Of a DNA stretch of 64,000 bases, positions 17,787-27,170 are shown piece by piece (position 1 is the stretch's first letter; every line of letters starts with the position of its first letter). The stretch lies in contig JABSRT010000001.1 in assembly GCA_013214945.1 (NCBI GenBank), forward strand, positions 62,001 to 126,000, given 5' to 3'. Position numbers and translations under genes: made by a program. Below the pieces are notes generated by a model. That model saw only the letters and a list, made by a program, of their open reading frames with translations. It had not been told where the DNA came from and searched no databases. Source of the stretch: Gammaproteobacteria bacterium. Lineage in GTDB: Bacteria > Pseudomonadota > Gammaproteobacteria > Enterobacterales > Psychrobiaceae.

Positions 17787-18140
17787 ATGAAAAAAATAGC
17801 ATTGATATTATTTGGGATAAGTGTTTTGGCCGCTTGTGGCAATGAGCCAGCACAAAAGGTGGCAAAACCAACAGCATCAGAAGCAGAGCAACAAGCAAAG
17901 CAAGCAACTGATAAGAAAATTACGGCTAATCTAGAGCAAGCCAAAGCAAGTGCGAGCGAGTCGATGGCTGCGGCTAAAGAGGCTGCCGTTAAGTCAGCAG
18001 AGGCGGCTAAATTAAAATCAGAGCAGGTATATGAGGATGCAAAAAATAAAGCAGCTGACTTATTAGAGCAGACCAAAGCACAGGCGGCAGCCAAGAAAGA
18101 CAGTTTAATCGACCAAGCAACTCAAAAGCTCGCTCAATAA
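17787..18140 (+). CDS. Small alanine-rich helical lipoprotein
   Basis: A 117-residue lipoprotein. The signal peptide ends in a lipobox, LAAC, with Cys about residue 17, and the mature part is nearly all Ala, Lys, Glu and Gln in a continuous predicted amphipathic helix (about residues 30-117), suggesting a coiled coil reaching into the periplasm. The residue after Cys is Gly, so outer-membrane sorting is plausible. GGAG at 17777-17780 fixes the start at 17787 rather than at the in-frame ATG-like start 15 bases earlier. I do not recognise a named family; Lpp-like anchoring is a guess. Confidence 0.75.
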   Translation: MKKIALILFGISVLAACGNEPAQKVAKPTASEAEQQAKQATDKKITANLEQAKASASESMAAAKEAAVKSAEAAKLKSEQVYEDAKNKAADLLEQTKAQAAAKKDSLIDQATQKLAQ

Positions 18141-18173
18141 TACCCATTTGATTATAAATTGCTTTAGAGACCG

Positions 18174-18230
18174 CTGAAAACTAAAAGAGATCTAGGGCTA
18201 TAACGCCACTAGATCTCTTTTAGTTTTCAG
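18174..18230. terminator. Perfect 22-bp hairpin between lipoprotein and chemoreceptor genes
   Basis: Arms 18174-18195 and 18209-18230 are perfectly complementary over 22 bp, and the 13-base loop can add a further GGC/GCC pairing. It lies between two convergent genes and probably terminates both. It is unusually long for a bacterial terminator. Confidence 0.7.
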
Positions 18231-18252
18231 GTACTCAGGTTAGCTAGATAAT

Positions 18253-20277
18253 CTATCGATTAATCATCAATTGCAAATCTTTGGCTCTACTTGAAGAGTT
18301 ATTACTGACACCTTGCGCCATTGCAACCACTTCATTAATACTTTCACCAATTTTCATTGATACCGACGAAGCTTGGTCAGTATTGCCAGCAATTTCGTCT
18401 GTGACCACCGATTGTTGTTTCGATGTGGTCGCGATAGTTTCGACCTTAATTGCAACATCTTTTGCGCGTTCAATTATCTGGTTTAAAATATCTGAAACTT
18501 TATTCGAAATATCAATTCCTTCGGCGACTTTTTCACGGCCAACCCCCATACTGTTAACTGCAACTGCAGTATCGTTTCGCATCGATTCAATGGCTTTTTC
18601 TACATCTGTTGTGGCATCTGTTGTTCTGCTGGCTAACTGTCGTACTTCATCGGCAACAACCGCAAAACCACGACCTTGCTCGCCAGCACGTGCTGCCTCA
18701 ATTGCAGCATTTAACGCTAATAAATTTGTTTGTTCGGCAATGCCACGAATAACTCCTAAAATATCTTCAATTTGTTTGCTTTGTTGGCTTAGAGATTCAA
18801 TGGAATTGGCACTCGTATTAAAGGCTTCGCTAATTTCTGACATTTGACCTAATGAACTGTGAACTAACTGGCCACCTTGTTCGGCAATATCGACTGAATC
18901 CTTAGCGCTGCCACTGGCAGCAACACTGTAGTTTGACACCTCTGAAGCCGAGGCCGAAAGCTCTTCTATCGCTGAGGCTATCAAACTCATTTGCTCGGTT
19001 TGCATGGTAATATTGGTCGACATATCAGAGTTTGCGGTATAAATATTATTGGCTTCTATCGAAACATCTTTCATCGAGTCAGCCGTCGATCTTAGCGTTT
19101 CTCGTAATGATTGACTCATACTGTTGACTGCCACAGTCAGCTCGGCCAGTTCGTCTTGGCCTTTTACTTCCAATTGCGGGCTTGATAAATTATTGGCCGC
19201 AATATCTTGTGATTTCTTCAAAATAGGTTGCAGGCGTTGTAATAAGTCATTGCTAAAGCCAAATGCCATCAAGAATGAAATAACCAATGAAGCTAATGCG
19301 CTAATCACTAGGATTGAAATTTGATTTTGGGTCGCGTTATTTAACGTATTAACGTCACTTTTTAGTAACTTAGCTTGTGACGCCGCCATTTGTGATAAAT
19401 AGGATAAAGCCGCTTTAGCACGTGGTGCCGCCGTTGTACCTAACAAGTAATTAGCCTTATTCCAGTCATCGGCCGCACGTAAATCAAACATCTTTTTTGG
19501 TAAATTTGAAAATTCGGTACGAACCGATTGATAGTCATCCCAATGCTGACGTTGTGACTGCGAGAATAAATGCTGATAGCTGTTGTTAATCGTGGTTAAT
19601 CTTTGTTGGTTTAGTTGCCATTTATCATTGAATTTTTTCTTAAATTGAGCATCACCAGAAAGTAGGTAGGCACGGATGTTGGCTAACGCAATGGCAAATG
19701 AACCACGAGAATCTGCTAATAACTTTAACAAAGTTTTTCGTTCTACTGTTGCCGCTAAGCTTGATTCGGTATTTATTATATTGGTTAACGCGGCCAAAAT
19801 TTTACCAGCGCGCGGCGCTGCATCAGATAATAACAGTTGATATGACGGGATATTCTCAGGCGTTTGCGCAATGTTTTCTACTTGCTCTTGCGCCAGTTTA
19901 AATGCTGAGAGTTCCTGTTTTAAGCTGGTTAATATTTCAATGTTTTTTGGTACTGTCCAATTGGAAGACACCTGATCAAAAGTCTCAATGCTCTTGTCTA
20001 TTGTTACCCAAGCATCGTTACGCTGTTTTTTTAGGATTGCCGATTTGACTGGATCGGCGCCTAAGATCATATACCCGCGTAATGCCGCTAATGAGTAGTT
20101 AATACCATTGTTGATATCTTTACCGGCATTGACGGTTTTGACCCGCAAGTTAAGCACACGGTTTTGTACTTGTTCTGCCTGAGATAGGTAATAGTAATTT
20201 GTGGCACTGCCAATGATTAACACTAAGAATATAGTGCCAAATGCAATTGCCAGCTTTCCTCGAATGGACTTAGTCAT
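18253..20277 (-). CDS. Methyl-accepting chemotaxis protein
   Basis: A 674-residue chemoreceptor. A membrane segment at about residues 8-30 is followed by a ~290-residue periplasmic helical sensor region, a second membrane segment near 322-344, a HAMP domain (RLQPILKKSQDIAANNLSS) and a cytoplasmic signalling domain whose tip carries IRGIAEQTNLLALNAAIEAA and GRGFAVVADEVRQLA. The long four-helix-type sensor resembles the helical bimodular class, so small organic acids are possible ligands, which is only inference. There is no C-terminal NWETF-type tether. The ATG at 20277 is chosen because AGGGA lies 7 bases upstream; in-frame codons further upstream lack such a site. Confidence 0.92.
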   Translation of the reverse strand: MTKSIRGKLAIAFGTIFLVLIIGSATNYYYLSQAEQVQNRVLNLRVKTVNAGKDINNGINYSLAALRGYMILGADPVKSAILKKQRNDAWVTIDKSIETFDQVSSNWTVPKNIEILTSLKQELSAFKLAQEQVENIAQTPENIPSYQLLLSDAAPRAGKILAALTNIINTESSLAATVERKTLLKLLADSRGSFAIALANIRAYLLSGDAQFKKKFNDKWQLNQQRLTTINNSYQHLFSQSQRQHWDDYQSVRTEFSNLPKKMFDLRAADDWNKANYLLGTTAAPRAKAALSYLSQMAASQAKLLKSDVNTLNNATQNQISILVISALASLVISFLMAFGFSNDLLQRLQPILKKSQDIAANNLSSPQLEVKGQDELAELTVAVNSMSQSLRETLRSTADSMKDVSIEANNIYTANSDMSTNITMQTEQMSLIASAIEELSASASEVSNYSVAASGSAKDSVDIAEQGGQLVHSSLGQMSEISEAFNTSANSIESLSQQSKQIEDILGVIRGIAEQTNLLALNAAIEAARAGEQGRGFAVVADEVRQLASRTTDATTDVEKAIESMRNDTAVAVNSMGVGREKVAEGIDISNKVSDILNQIIERAKDVAIKVETIATTSKQQSVVTDEIAGNTDQASSVSMKIGESINEVVAMAQGVSNNSSSRAKDLQLMINR

Positions 20278-20511
20278 AAACATTCCCTGTTCATTAGCTT
20301 TAGATTGTAGATTCGTTGCAATAGATCTTATAAATAATAACAACAAAAAAGTGCGGATAACGAAAATATGGTTTTATATCGATAATTAGTAATAAAATAT
20401 TACTACGCTTTGCTGTAAAAACAAGCGTTTTATTGAAATTACAAGATTGTGATAAGAAGCCTACTGCTGGAAAACTTTAATTGTGCCCAGCAGTAAAGAC
20501 TTACGGATTTG

Positions 20512-21837
20512 CTACAAGACTAAAGCAGCAATGGTGCCAAAAATAATTAGCGGTATATTGTAATGAACAAAAGTCGGAACAACTGAATCCCAAATATGAT
20601 CATGTTGGCCATCGGCATTGAGTCCTGAAGTTGGACCTAACGTCGAATCTGACGCAGGAGAACCGGCATCACCAAGCGCAGCAGCCGTACCTACTAATGC
20701 CGCCGTTGCCAGCGGAGAAAAACCAAAACTCAGCGCCATTGGCACGAAGATTGAGGCGATAATTGGTATGGTCGAGAAAGACGAACCAATGCCCATGGTG
20801 ATTAATAGACCGGTAGTTAACATTAATAATGCAGCGACAAGTTTATTATCGCCAATGCCACTAGATACGCTATTGACTAAAGACTCAATCGCATTCGTAG
20901 CTTTCATCACTTCGGCAAAACCAGCGGCAGAAATCATAATAAAGCCAATAGTGCCCATCATTAATACACCGCGAGTAAATATGTCCTGTGATTCAGATAC
21001 TTTAAATACCCCACCCAGCGCAAAGATACTAATACCAATAATTGAACCGATTATAATAGAACCAGAGTATAACTGGGCTGCTAATGCAGCCACAATAGCG
21101 ACCAAGGCAACGAATAAATAGCGTGTTTCTAAGCCATCAACCAATAACTTGTGAGATGAATTCTCTTTGGTCTCTTGATAGATTCGTGGTTTTCTATATC
21201 TGACGAATATAGCGAAAAGCAAAACCTAAAACATGCCACCTACAGGTATAGACATCACCATTGGTAAGTCAGATGGGTCAATGGTCAAACCGTTACTGGT
21301 GAGGTTTTTAAGTAGCAAGTCGTTAAGAAAGACATGACCAAAACCGACTGGCAATAACATATAAGTTGCGGTCAGACCAAAGGTCAAAACGCAAGCGATT
21401 AAACGGCGGTCAAGTTTTAACTGATTGGTTGCTTTTAGCAAGGGTGGGATCAAAATTGGAATAAAGGCGATATGCACCGGCACTAAATTCTGCGAACTGA
21501 TGGCCGCAAATAATACCGCACTAAGTAGAATCGACTTTAGAAAAATCACATTATGTTGGCCATTTTTATTATCAACTTTGGCAATGATTTTACTGGCTAG
21601 TAAATCAGTGATGCCCGAGCGTGATATCGCAACAGCAAAAGCGCCAAGCAGCGCATAATTAAGGGCGATTGAGGCACCACCACCAAGACCATTGTTGAAA
21701 ACATTAATGGTCTCCAACACAGTCATACCACCAACAACACCACCAACCAGGGCACTAATGATCAGTGAAAAAACCACGTTAACTCGGCATAATGACAAAA
21801 CTAACATCAATATAACCGCAACGACTACAGCGTTCAT
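20512..21837 (-). pseudogene. Na+/H+ antiporter-family (YuiF-like) transporter interrupted by an in-frame TAG
   Basis: The two halves, 203 residues (21837-21229) and about 238 residues (21225-20512), are in the same frame and join at a single TAG (21226-21228) in the context GGMF-stop-VLLFAIF. Family proteins read straight through here (for example GGMFVGLLFA), so the codon count is unchanged and only one residue was replaced by stop. Together they give about 441 residues, the normal length of the YuiF/Na+:H+ antiporter family with roughly ten membrane helices. The downstream half has no good ribosome-binding site, so the gene is probably inactive. AAAGG precedes the upstream ATG. A base-calling error cannot be excluded. 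Confidence 0.82.
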
Positions 21838-22091
21838 TTAAAAACCTTTTATTAAAGCTATGAGATAAGGCCGCGCATAATATATTTATTTGCCGGTGTT
21901 AGCGAGTACAAGGCCCAGTATTTGTTAACTGGGGGAGTTTTAAGTGACCGAATGTTTTATTAATATACACTTGGTTAGGAGCCACTTATAATTAGTGGAT
22001 CGTGCAATACTGTTTTGTAGTAAATTTTAGGATTGTTATAAATAGAGTATGGTTCTAAATAGAGTGTTCAGCCGTAATGTAGTGGGTAGCA

Positions 22092-22724
22092 ATGATAAAA
22101 CAGTCCAGGATTGATTTTGATTTAAGCGATCGTGATAATAAAATTGTCATGCCACCGTTACCACCGATCAAAATTGTCAGAAATTACCTTAATCAAGCGC
22201 AACAAAAAGCGTTACTGCACGAGGCATTGTTGTACCCATTTGAGCGACCGAGCATCGTTGTATTTGGCAAGTCGGTGACTATTCCTCGCAGCCAAGTATG
22301 GTTTGGTGATGCCGGTTGTGATTATTGCTTTTCATCCTTATTAATTACAGCGCAGTCATGGCCACATTATGCCAATAAATTACGGTTTAAATTAGCCCGC
22401 GATTTTGGCGAGGTGGCCAATGGAGTATTAGTTAATCACTATGAAAATGGTCAGCAAAGTGTTGGTTGGCATAGCGATAATGAACCTGAAATTGTCGCCA
22501 ACTCATTGATTCTTTCGATCAGCTTGGGCGCAAGCCGAGACTTTGTATTACGCCATAATGAAAGTCAACATAAGGTCAAACTCGAGCTAAACAGCGGCGA
22601 CTTGTTGGTAATGAGCCCACCGATGCAGCAACAATGGCAGCATTGTTTGCCAAAACGTACGCAAGTATCAGAGCCGCGAATTAATTTTACATTTAGGCAT
22701 TTAATCAAAGACTTTCATAAATAA
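22092..22724 (+). CDS. AlkB-like 2-oxoglutarate/Fe(II) dioxygenase
   Basis: A 210-residue oxidative demethylase-like protein. The iron ligands are His127 and Asp129 in GWHSDNEP and His184 in QWQHCLP; Arg196 and Arg202 in EPRINFTFRH bind 2-oxoglutarate in the family. The NHYENGQQSVGWHSDNEP stretch is very close to the short bacterial AlkB/ALKBH2-3 type, which repairs alkylated bases such as 1-methyladenine and 3-methylcytosine. It is monocistronic as far as can be seen. No ada-like regulator is nearby. Substrate is inferred from the family. Confidence 0.9.
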   Translation: MIKQSRIDFDLSDRDNKIVMPPLPPIKIVRNYLNQAQQKALLHEALLYPFERPSIVVFGKSVTIPRSQVWFGDAGCDYCFSSLLITAQSWPHYANKLRFKLARDFGEVANGVLVNHYENGQQSVGWHSDNEPEIVANSLILSISLGASRDFVLRHNESQHKVKLELNSGDLLVMSPPMQQQWQHCLPKRTQVSEPRINFTFRHLIKDFHK

Positions 22725-22816
22725 CCGACTTTTCTGTATTTGTTGTATTAAGAATTACTCTTGGTAGGTTAGGATAGCTTACTTTATTTTAGTCTTTTCT
22801 CTTTTGGTGCCCGAAC

Positions 22817-24085
22817 ATGCCTGTAACCCTAGTTGTGACGTTGTCAGTCTTATGTATTACCGCCTTATTTGGCCGCTACTTGGTCAAATTGCCAAAGAAT
22901 GTTTGGTTATTATTTGTAGCGCAACCATTGGCGATGTCAGCATCTTCAATGATGGTATTAGCCGGTGGTTTATTAGCAACCAAAATCGCACCAAGCCCTG
23001 ATTTTGCCACTTTACCTTTAACAATATTAATTGCGGGCATTGCATTAGCGGTTTTTCCTGCTGCAGCCTTAATGAAACGTTTAGGTCGCCGGGTCGGCAC
23101 CATGATTGGCCTGAGTTTAGGAGTGCTTGGCGCTCTGCTGGCAATGCAGGCGGCGATTGATAGCATTTTTCTACTGCTGAACGTCGGCGCAGGTTTGCTC
23201 GGAGCTAGTATTGCCTTTGTTGCGCAAATGCGCTTTGCTGCGATCGAAAGTCTAGCGAGTCCTGATGACTCGCCCAAGGCTATTTCAGTGTTGATGGTTG
23301 CCGGTATTTTTGCGGCAATTCTTGGGCCTGAAGTCGCAGTTTATGGTAAGTCATTAATTGAGTCACCGCATGGATACGCAGGTTCATTTTTAGGTTTAGC
23401 TTGCTTATTTATAATATCAATTGTGGTGATTTCACAGCTCGATCCAATTGAAGTCGTTAGTCAAACTAAATTAGTCCCGGCCCGTTCAACGGTTGAAATT
23501 ATCCGTCAGCCTATTTTTATAATTGCGGTATCGGCAGCAGCGCTTGGTTTTTCGGTGATGAGTTATGTCATGACCGCGACCCCGCTTAGCATGAATGTTA
23601 TTGATCAATTGTCATTAGAGTCGACTAAATGGGTGATCCAAAGCCATATTGCTGCGATGTATCTACCCTCGTTTTTATCGGTGTTTTTGATTAGAATTTT
23701 GGGCCTTGGCAAGTTGATGTTATGCGGCGGTTTACTGTTTTTAGCGGTGTTGGTCGTTGCGTTATCAGGTCAGCAGATCATCCATTACTGGTGGGCAATG
23801 GTATTATTGGGTATTGGCTGGAATTTTCTTTATACCAGCGGCACCTTGTTATTACCGCAAACTTATGGCGCTGGCGAACGTTTTAAGGTTCAAGCAATCA
23901 ACGATTTCACGGTTTTTTTCTGTCAGGCCGCTGGTTCATTATTAGCTGGCGTTATCTTATTTAATTTTGGTTGGCATCCGTTAATCTGGCTTACCGTGCC
24001 GATGATGGTCGCTATCTTTGTTATTAGTAGCTATTACCTCAAACTTGCCCCGGTAACTGATACTGGACAGAACCCTGCCAGCTAG
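22817..24085 (+). CDS. MFS transporter
   Basis: A 422-residue major facilitator with 12 hydrophobic segments. A KRLGRRVGTMIGLSLGVLG motif in the second-third helix loop matches MFS motif A, and the overall spacing of helices with a longer central loop (about residues 205-225) is typical. I cannot name a substrate. The start at 22817 has only a weak ribosome-binding site. It converges with nuoN, whose stop lies 28 bp downstream; no clear terminator separates them. Confidence 0.85.
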   Translation: MPVTLVVTLSVLCITALFGRYLVKLPKNVWLLFVAQPLAMSASSMMVLAGGLLATKIAPSPDFATLPLTILIAGIALAVFPAAALMKRLGRRVGTMIGLSLGVLGALLAMQAAIDSIFLLLNVGAGLLGASIAFVAQMRFAAIESLASPDDSPKAISVLMVAGIFAAILGPEVAVYGKSLIESPHGYAGSFLGLACLFIISIVVISQLDPIEVVSQTKLVPARSTVEIIRQPIFIIAVSAAALGFSVMSYVMTATPLSMNVIDQLSLESTKWVIQSHIAAMYLPSFLSVFLIRILGLGKLMLCGGLLFLAVLVVALSGQQIIHYWWAMVLLGIGWNFLYTSGTLLLPQTYGAGERFKVQAINDFTVFFCQAAGSLLAGVILFNFGWHPLIWLTVPMMVAIFVISSYYLKLAPVTDTGQNPAS

Positions 24086-24113
24086 CCAATTATCTAGATC
24101 GTTAGTTAGCTAA

Positions 24114-25592
24114 TTAGCCTGTAAAGAGCCCTGACAAGAGTGCGGTGACCGGCCCAGGATAAAAACCAAATCCAAGCACTAGGGTGATAATTACACCATA
24201 TAATAGCACCGAACCAAGGTCGACATTGCTATTGGCCTTGTGCTTTAAGCTTGTCTTGACGCTTGTTTTATTGCCTGTCTTGTTGCTTGGTTTGCTCAGG
24301 CTGATAATTAAATTAAAGTAATAAAACAAACTAATGATACTGCCTAAGCAAAGAGTGGTTAGCAAATACCATTGCTGATTATTAATGCTGGTTAATACCA
24401 AATACAATTTTGCGACAAAACCAAAGGTTAATGGGATGCCTGCCAGCGATAAGATAAGTACAATTAAGGTGATCGCTCTACAGGGCTGTTGCCACAGCAG
24501 CCCCTGTAATTTCAGCACGGTATCTTGCTCTGGACTTTGCATTAAAACAGTGAAAATAGCCGTTAGCGCCAACAGATAAGCGCTGAGATAGATAATCATC
24601 ACTTGTTGTGATGTTAGTAGCATATTTACACTGTTGTTTGAGTTTAAATTGATTAAAATCAATAAGTAACCGAAATGTGCAATTGATGAATAAGCGAGCA
24701 GCCTAAAAATGTTTTGCTGTCTTAAGGCCAATATATTGCCAATTAACATTGAAACCATCGCAACTAGCAACATGATATCGCTGATCGCCGCAATTTCTAA
24801 CCATTGGTTAGCCACAAATAGTCGCAGCAATACCACAAACATTGCCAATTTAGGCAAGGTACTGATTAAGGCTGCAACTGGTGGCGGGGCTCCTTGCACC
24901 AAATCAGCAAACCACAAATGACAAGGCACCACAGATAATTTAAACAAAGCGCCGACTAAAATAAAAATTATCGCCAGATTCACTAACCACGGATTCAGCA
25001 AGCCCGTTTTGTTGGCTGTTAAGCTGGTCAAACTCAAGCTGGCCAAATTTAAACTGCCGAGGTCGATATACAGTAGCGCAAAGCCAAGCAGAATGGTCGC
25101 CGAGGCTATCGCTGATAAAATAAGATACTTTATTGCCGCTTCCGTCACTAAATGCTGCCGCTCGCTAACCGGTGGTTGAAAGGCGATTAAACCAATTAAG
25201 GACAGACTCAGTAGTTCAAGACCCAGCAATAATAATGCAAAATGATTTGCCGCAATCATTACTAAGCAACCAATAGTTAACCACAGCAGCAGCAGATAAA
25301 ATACGGCGGGCGAGCGGCTGTGTAAATGGAGCCAAGGTTTGAGAGCAAGCCAGATCATTAATACGATCAGCAGGGCCAATTGTGATAGCGCAATGGTTAG
25401 GGCATCAAAGGTTAATAAGCCGACTTCTAGACTTGGAGTTAGCCATGCTTGCGTCTGCACAGCCAATGCGGCGATTAAGGCGCTGCCCGTCAACCAATGA
25501 CTCCAATAGTGAGCGAAGCGAGTGGTCGCGAGAAAAACCAGCAGCACTGAAGCAATGATAAGAATCGTTATTGCAGCGAGTTCAATCGTCAT
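24114..25592 (-). CDS. nuoN: NADH-quinone oxidoreductase subunit N
   Basis: NuoN is one of three antiporter-like proton-pumping subunits in the membrane arm of complex I. The 492-residue product has about 14 helices; the transmembrane Glu in LELLSLSLIGLIAF and the Lys in LFKLSVVPCHLWF are the conserved charged residues of the family. A polar Lys/Asn/Thr-repeat loop (about residues 430-452, NKTGNKTSVKTSLK) sits before the last helix and is not typical. It is the last gene of the nuo operon, 18 bp after nuoM. Confidence 0.96.
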   Translation of the reverse strand: MTIELAAITILIIASVLLVFLATTRFAHYWSHWLTGSALIAALAVQTQAWLTPSLEVGLLTFDALTIALSQLALLIVLMIWLALKPWLHLHSRSPAVFYLLLLWLTIGCLVMIAANHFALLLLGLELLSLSLIGLIAFQPPVSERQHLVTEAAIKYLILSAIASATILLGFALLYIDLGSLNLASLSLTSLTANKTGLLNPWLVNLAIIFILVGALFKLSVVPCHLWFADLVQGAPPPVAALISTLPKLAMFVVLLRLFVANQWLEIAAISDIMLLVAMVSMLIGNILALRQQNIFRLLAYSSIAHFGYLLILINLNSNNSVNMLLTSQQVMIIYLSAYLLALTAIFTVLMQSPEQDTVLKLQGLLWQQPCRAITLIVLILSLAGIPLTFGFVAKLYLVLTSINNQQWYLLTTLCLGSIISLFYYFNLIISLSKPSNKTGNKTSVKTSLKHKANSNVDLGSVLLYGVIITLVLGFGFYPGPVTALLSGLFTG

Positions 25593-25610
25593 AGCTTACA
25601 CCTGCCATCA

Positions 25611-27170
25611 TCATAACCCCACTCGCGCTAACATTGTGTGAGCTAAAGCCGTTTGGACAAAAGCCTCTTGAATCAAAGTCACTTGCTCTAACGTTACCGT
25701 ACTCACTTGTTGAATAAGGTCTAAAACCGGTTGTGGATGCAGCCCCAGCAATAACAGCAAACCGATAAGGCACAGCAAGGTCAATTGCTCAAGCCGATTA
25801 ACATCCGTAACCTTACGCGTAGGGCTGTTTGCTTGATTACTGGCTTGAGTATTTAAATAAACAGGGCCCCAAAACGTTCGATGAATAATCACCAGGGCGT
25901 AACATGCCGAAAAAACAAGCCCTGTGGCCGCCAAAATACTCGCGAATTTAAAGTATTCAAAACTGCCTAATAACACTAAAAATTCACCAATAAAGTTGCC
26001 TAAACCGGGCATGCCTAAGGTTGCGATAACCAAGACCATCGCCATGCCGCTTAGCTTTGGAATCTGCTGAGATAATCCACCCAATTGGGCCAAATCTCGG
26101 GTGCGATAACGGCGCTGGATCATGCCTGCTATCGCAAACAAGCCAGCGGAGGTTAAGCCATGTGCGATCATTTGCACAATTGCACCTTGCAGTGCAATTT
26201 GGCTTAAGCTAAAACAGCCAAGCAACACAAATCCCATATGACTAATGCTTGAATAAGCCACCAAACGTTTAAGATCTGTTTGGGCAAACGCCAACAATGC
26301 GCCGTAGATAATACCAACCACCGCAATGGTATTAATTAATGGCGCAAATTGCAGTGAAAAATCGGGAAATAACACTAATACAAAACGAATTAATCCATAA
26401 CCCGATGTTTTTAAAAGTATCGCGGCCAAAATAATACTGGCAGCCGTTGGTGCTTCGGTATGCGCGTCGGGCAACCAGCTGTGAATGGGCACCGCTGGCA
26501 GCTTGACTAAAAAAGCCAGCATAAAACCCAGTCCTAACCAAAATTGATTGGTTGGGCTCAGGTGAAGTTGCTGTAATTGGACGTAATTAAAACTCAATTG
26601 GCCCGTCGCTTGCTGATGTAATAAGGCCAGAGCGCAAATGCTAATCAACATTAACAGGCCACCAAACTGGGTGAAAATTAGGAATTTTAGTGCCGCATAA
26701 TGGCGATTTTGATGACCCCAAATATTAATAAGAAAGAACATTGGCACCAACATGACTTCCCAAAAAACAAAAAATATCAATAAATCTAGCGCAATAAAGA
26801 CCCCGATAATGCCAGCGATGGTTAATAGCAAGTTGCAATAGAACAAACCTAGTCGCACGGTTATCTCTTGCCATGCTGAGGCCAGCGCCACCAACGAGAT
26901 TAAAATAGTCAGAGTTACCATCACTAAACTTAAGCCGTCCAGTGCTAAAAATAGCCTGATATTAAGTGCGGGTAACCAAGCGCTGTCAAATTGGGCGAGC
27001 CACTGTGAGTCGGTATTGCCGCGCTGTACCAGTAAACTCACCACAGGTACTGCCGTGGCTAGTAAGGTTAGCAAGGTGACATAACGCGGGCAGTTGCGAT
27101 GGTATCGTTGCGATAATAACGCGATTATAGCGCCTGCCACTGGCAATAGTATCAGCATCAGTAACATCAT
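25611..27170 (-). CDS. nuoM: NADH-quinone oxidoreductase subunit M
   Basis: Second antiporter-like subunit of complex I, 519 residues and about 14 helices. The functional Glu is in FWEVMLVPMFFLINIWG and the functional Lys residues in VKLPAVPIHSWLPDAHTEAP and ILLKTSGYGL. Length is normal. It overlaps nuoL by 4 bp (ATGA) and precedes nuoN, so expression is coupled. Confidence 0.97.
   Translation of the reverse strand: MMLLMLILLPVAGAIIALLSQRYHRNCPRYVTLLTLLATAVPVVSLLVQRGNTDSQWLAQFDSAWLPALNIRLFLALDGLSLVMVTLTILISLVALASAWQEITVRLGLFYCNLLLTIAGIIGVFIALDLLIFFVFWEVMLVPMFFLINIWGHQNRHYAALKFLIFTQFGGLLMLISICALALLHQQATGQLSFNYVQLQQLHLSPTNQFWLGLGFMLAFLVKLPAVPIHSWLPDAHTEAPTAASIILAAILLKTSGYGLIRFVLVLFPDFSLQFAPLINTIAVVGIIYGALLAFAQTDLKRLVAYSSISHMGFVLLGCFSLSQIALQGAIVQMIAHGLTSAGLFAIAGMIQRRYRTRDLAQLGGLSQQIPKLSGMAMVLVIATLGMPGLGNFIGEFLVLLGSFEYFKFASILAATGLVFSACYALVIIHRTFWGPVYLNTQASNQANSPTRKVTDVNRLEQLTLLCLIGLLLLLGLHPQPVLDLIQQVSTVTLEQVTLIQEAFVQTALAHTMLARVGL

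Noticed and set aside
20618-21121. Long antisense ORF opposite the broken antiporter gene
   Set aside because: Its sequence is a shadow of the hydrophobic coding strand and has no supporting features.
21226-21228. Recoding of TAG as an amino acid
   Set aside because: TAG would need pyrrolysine or a suppressor; no such system is expected in this group, and the codon count matches a simple substitution.
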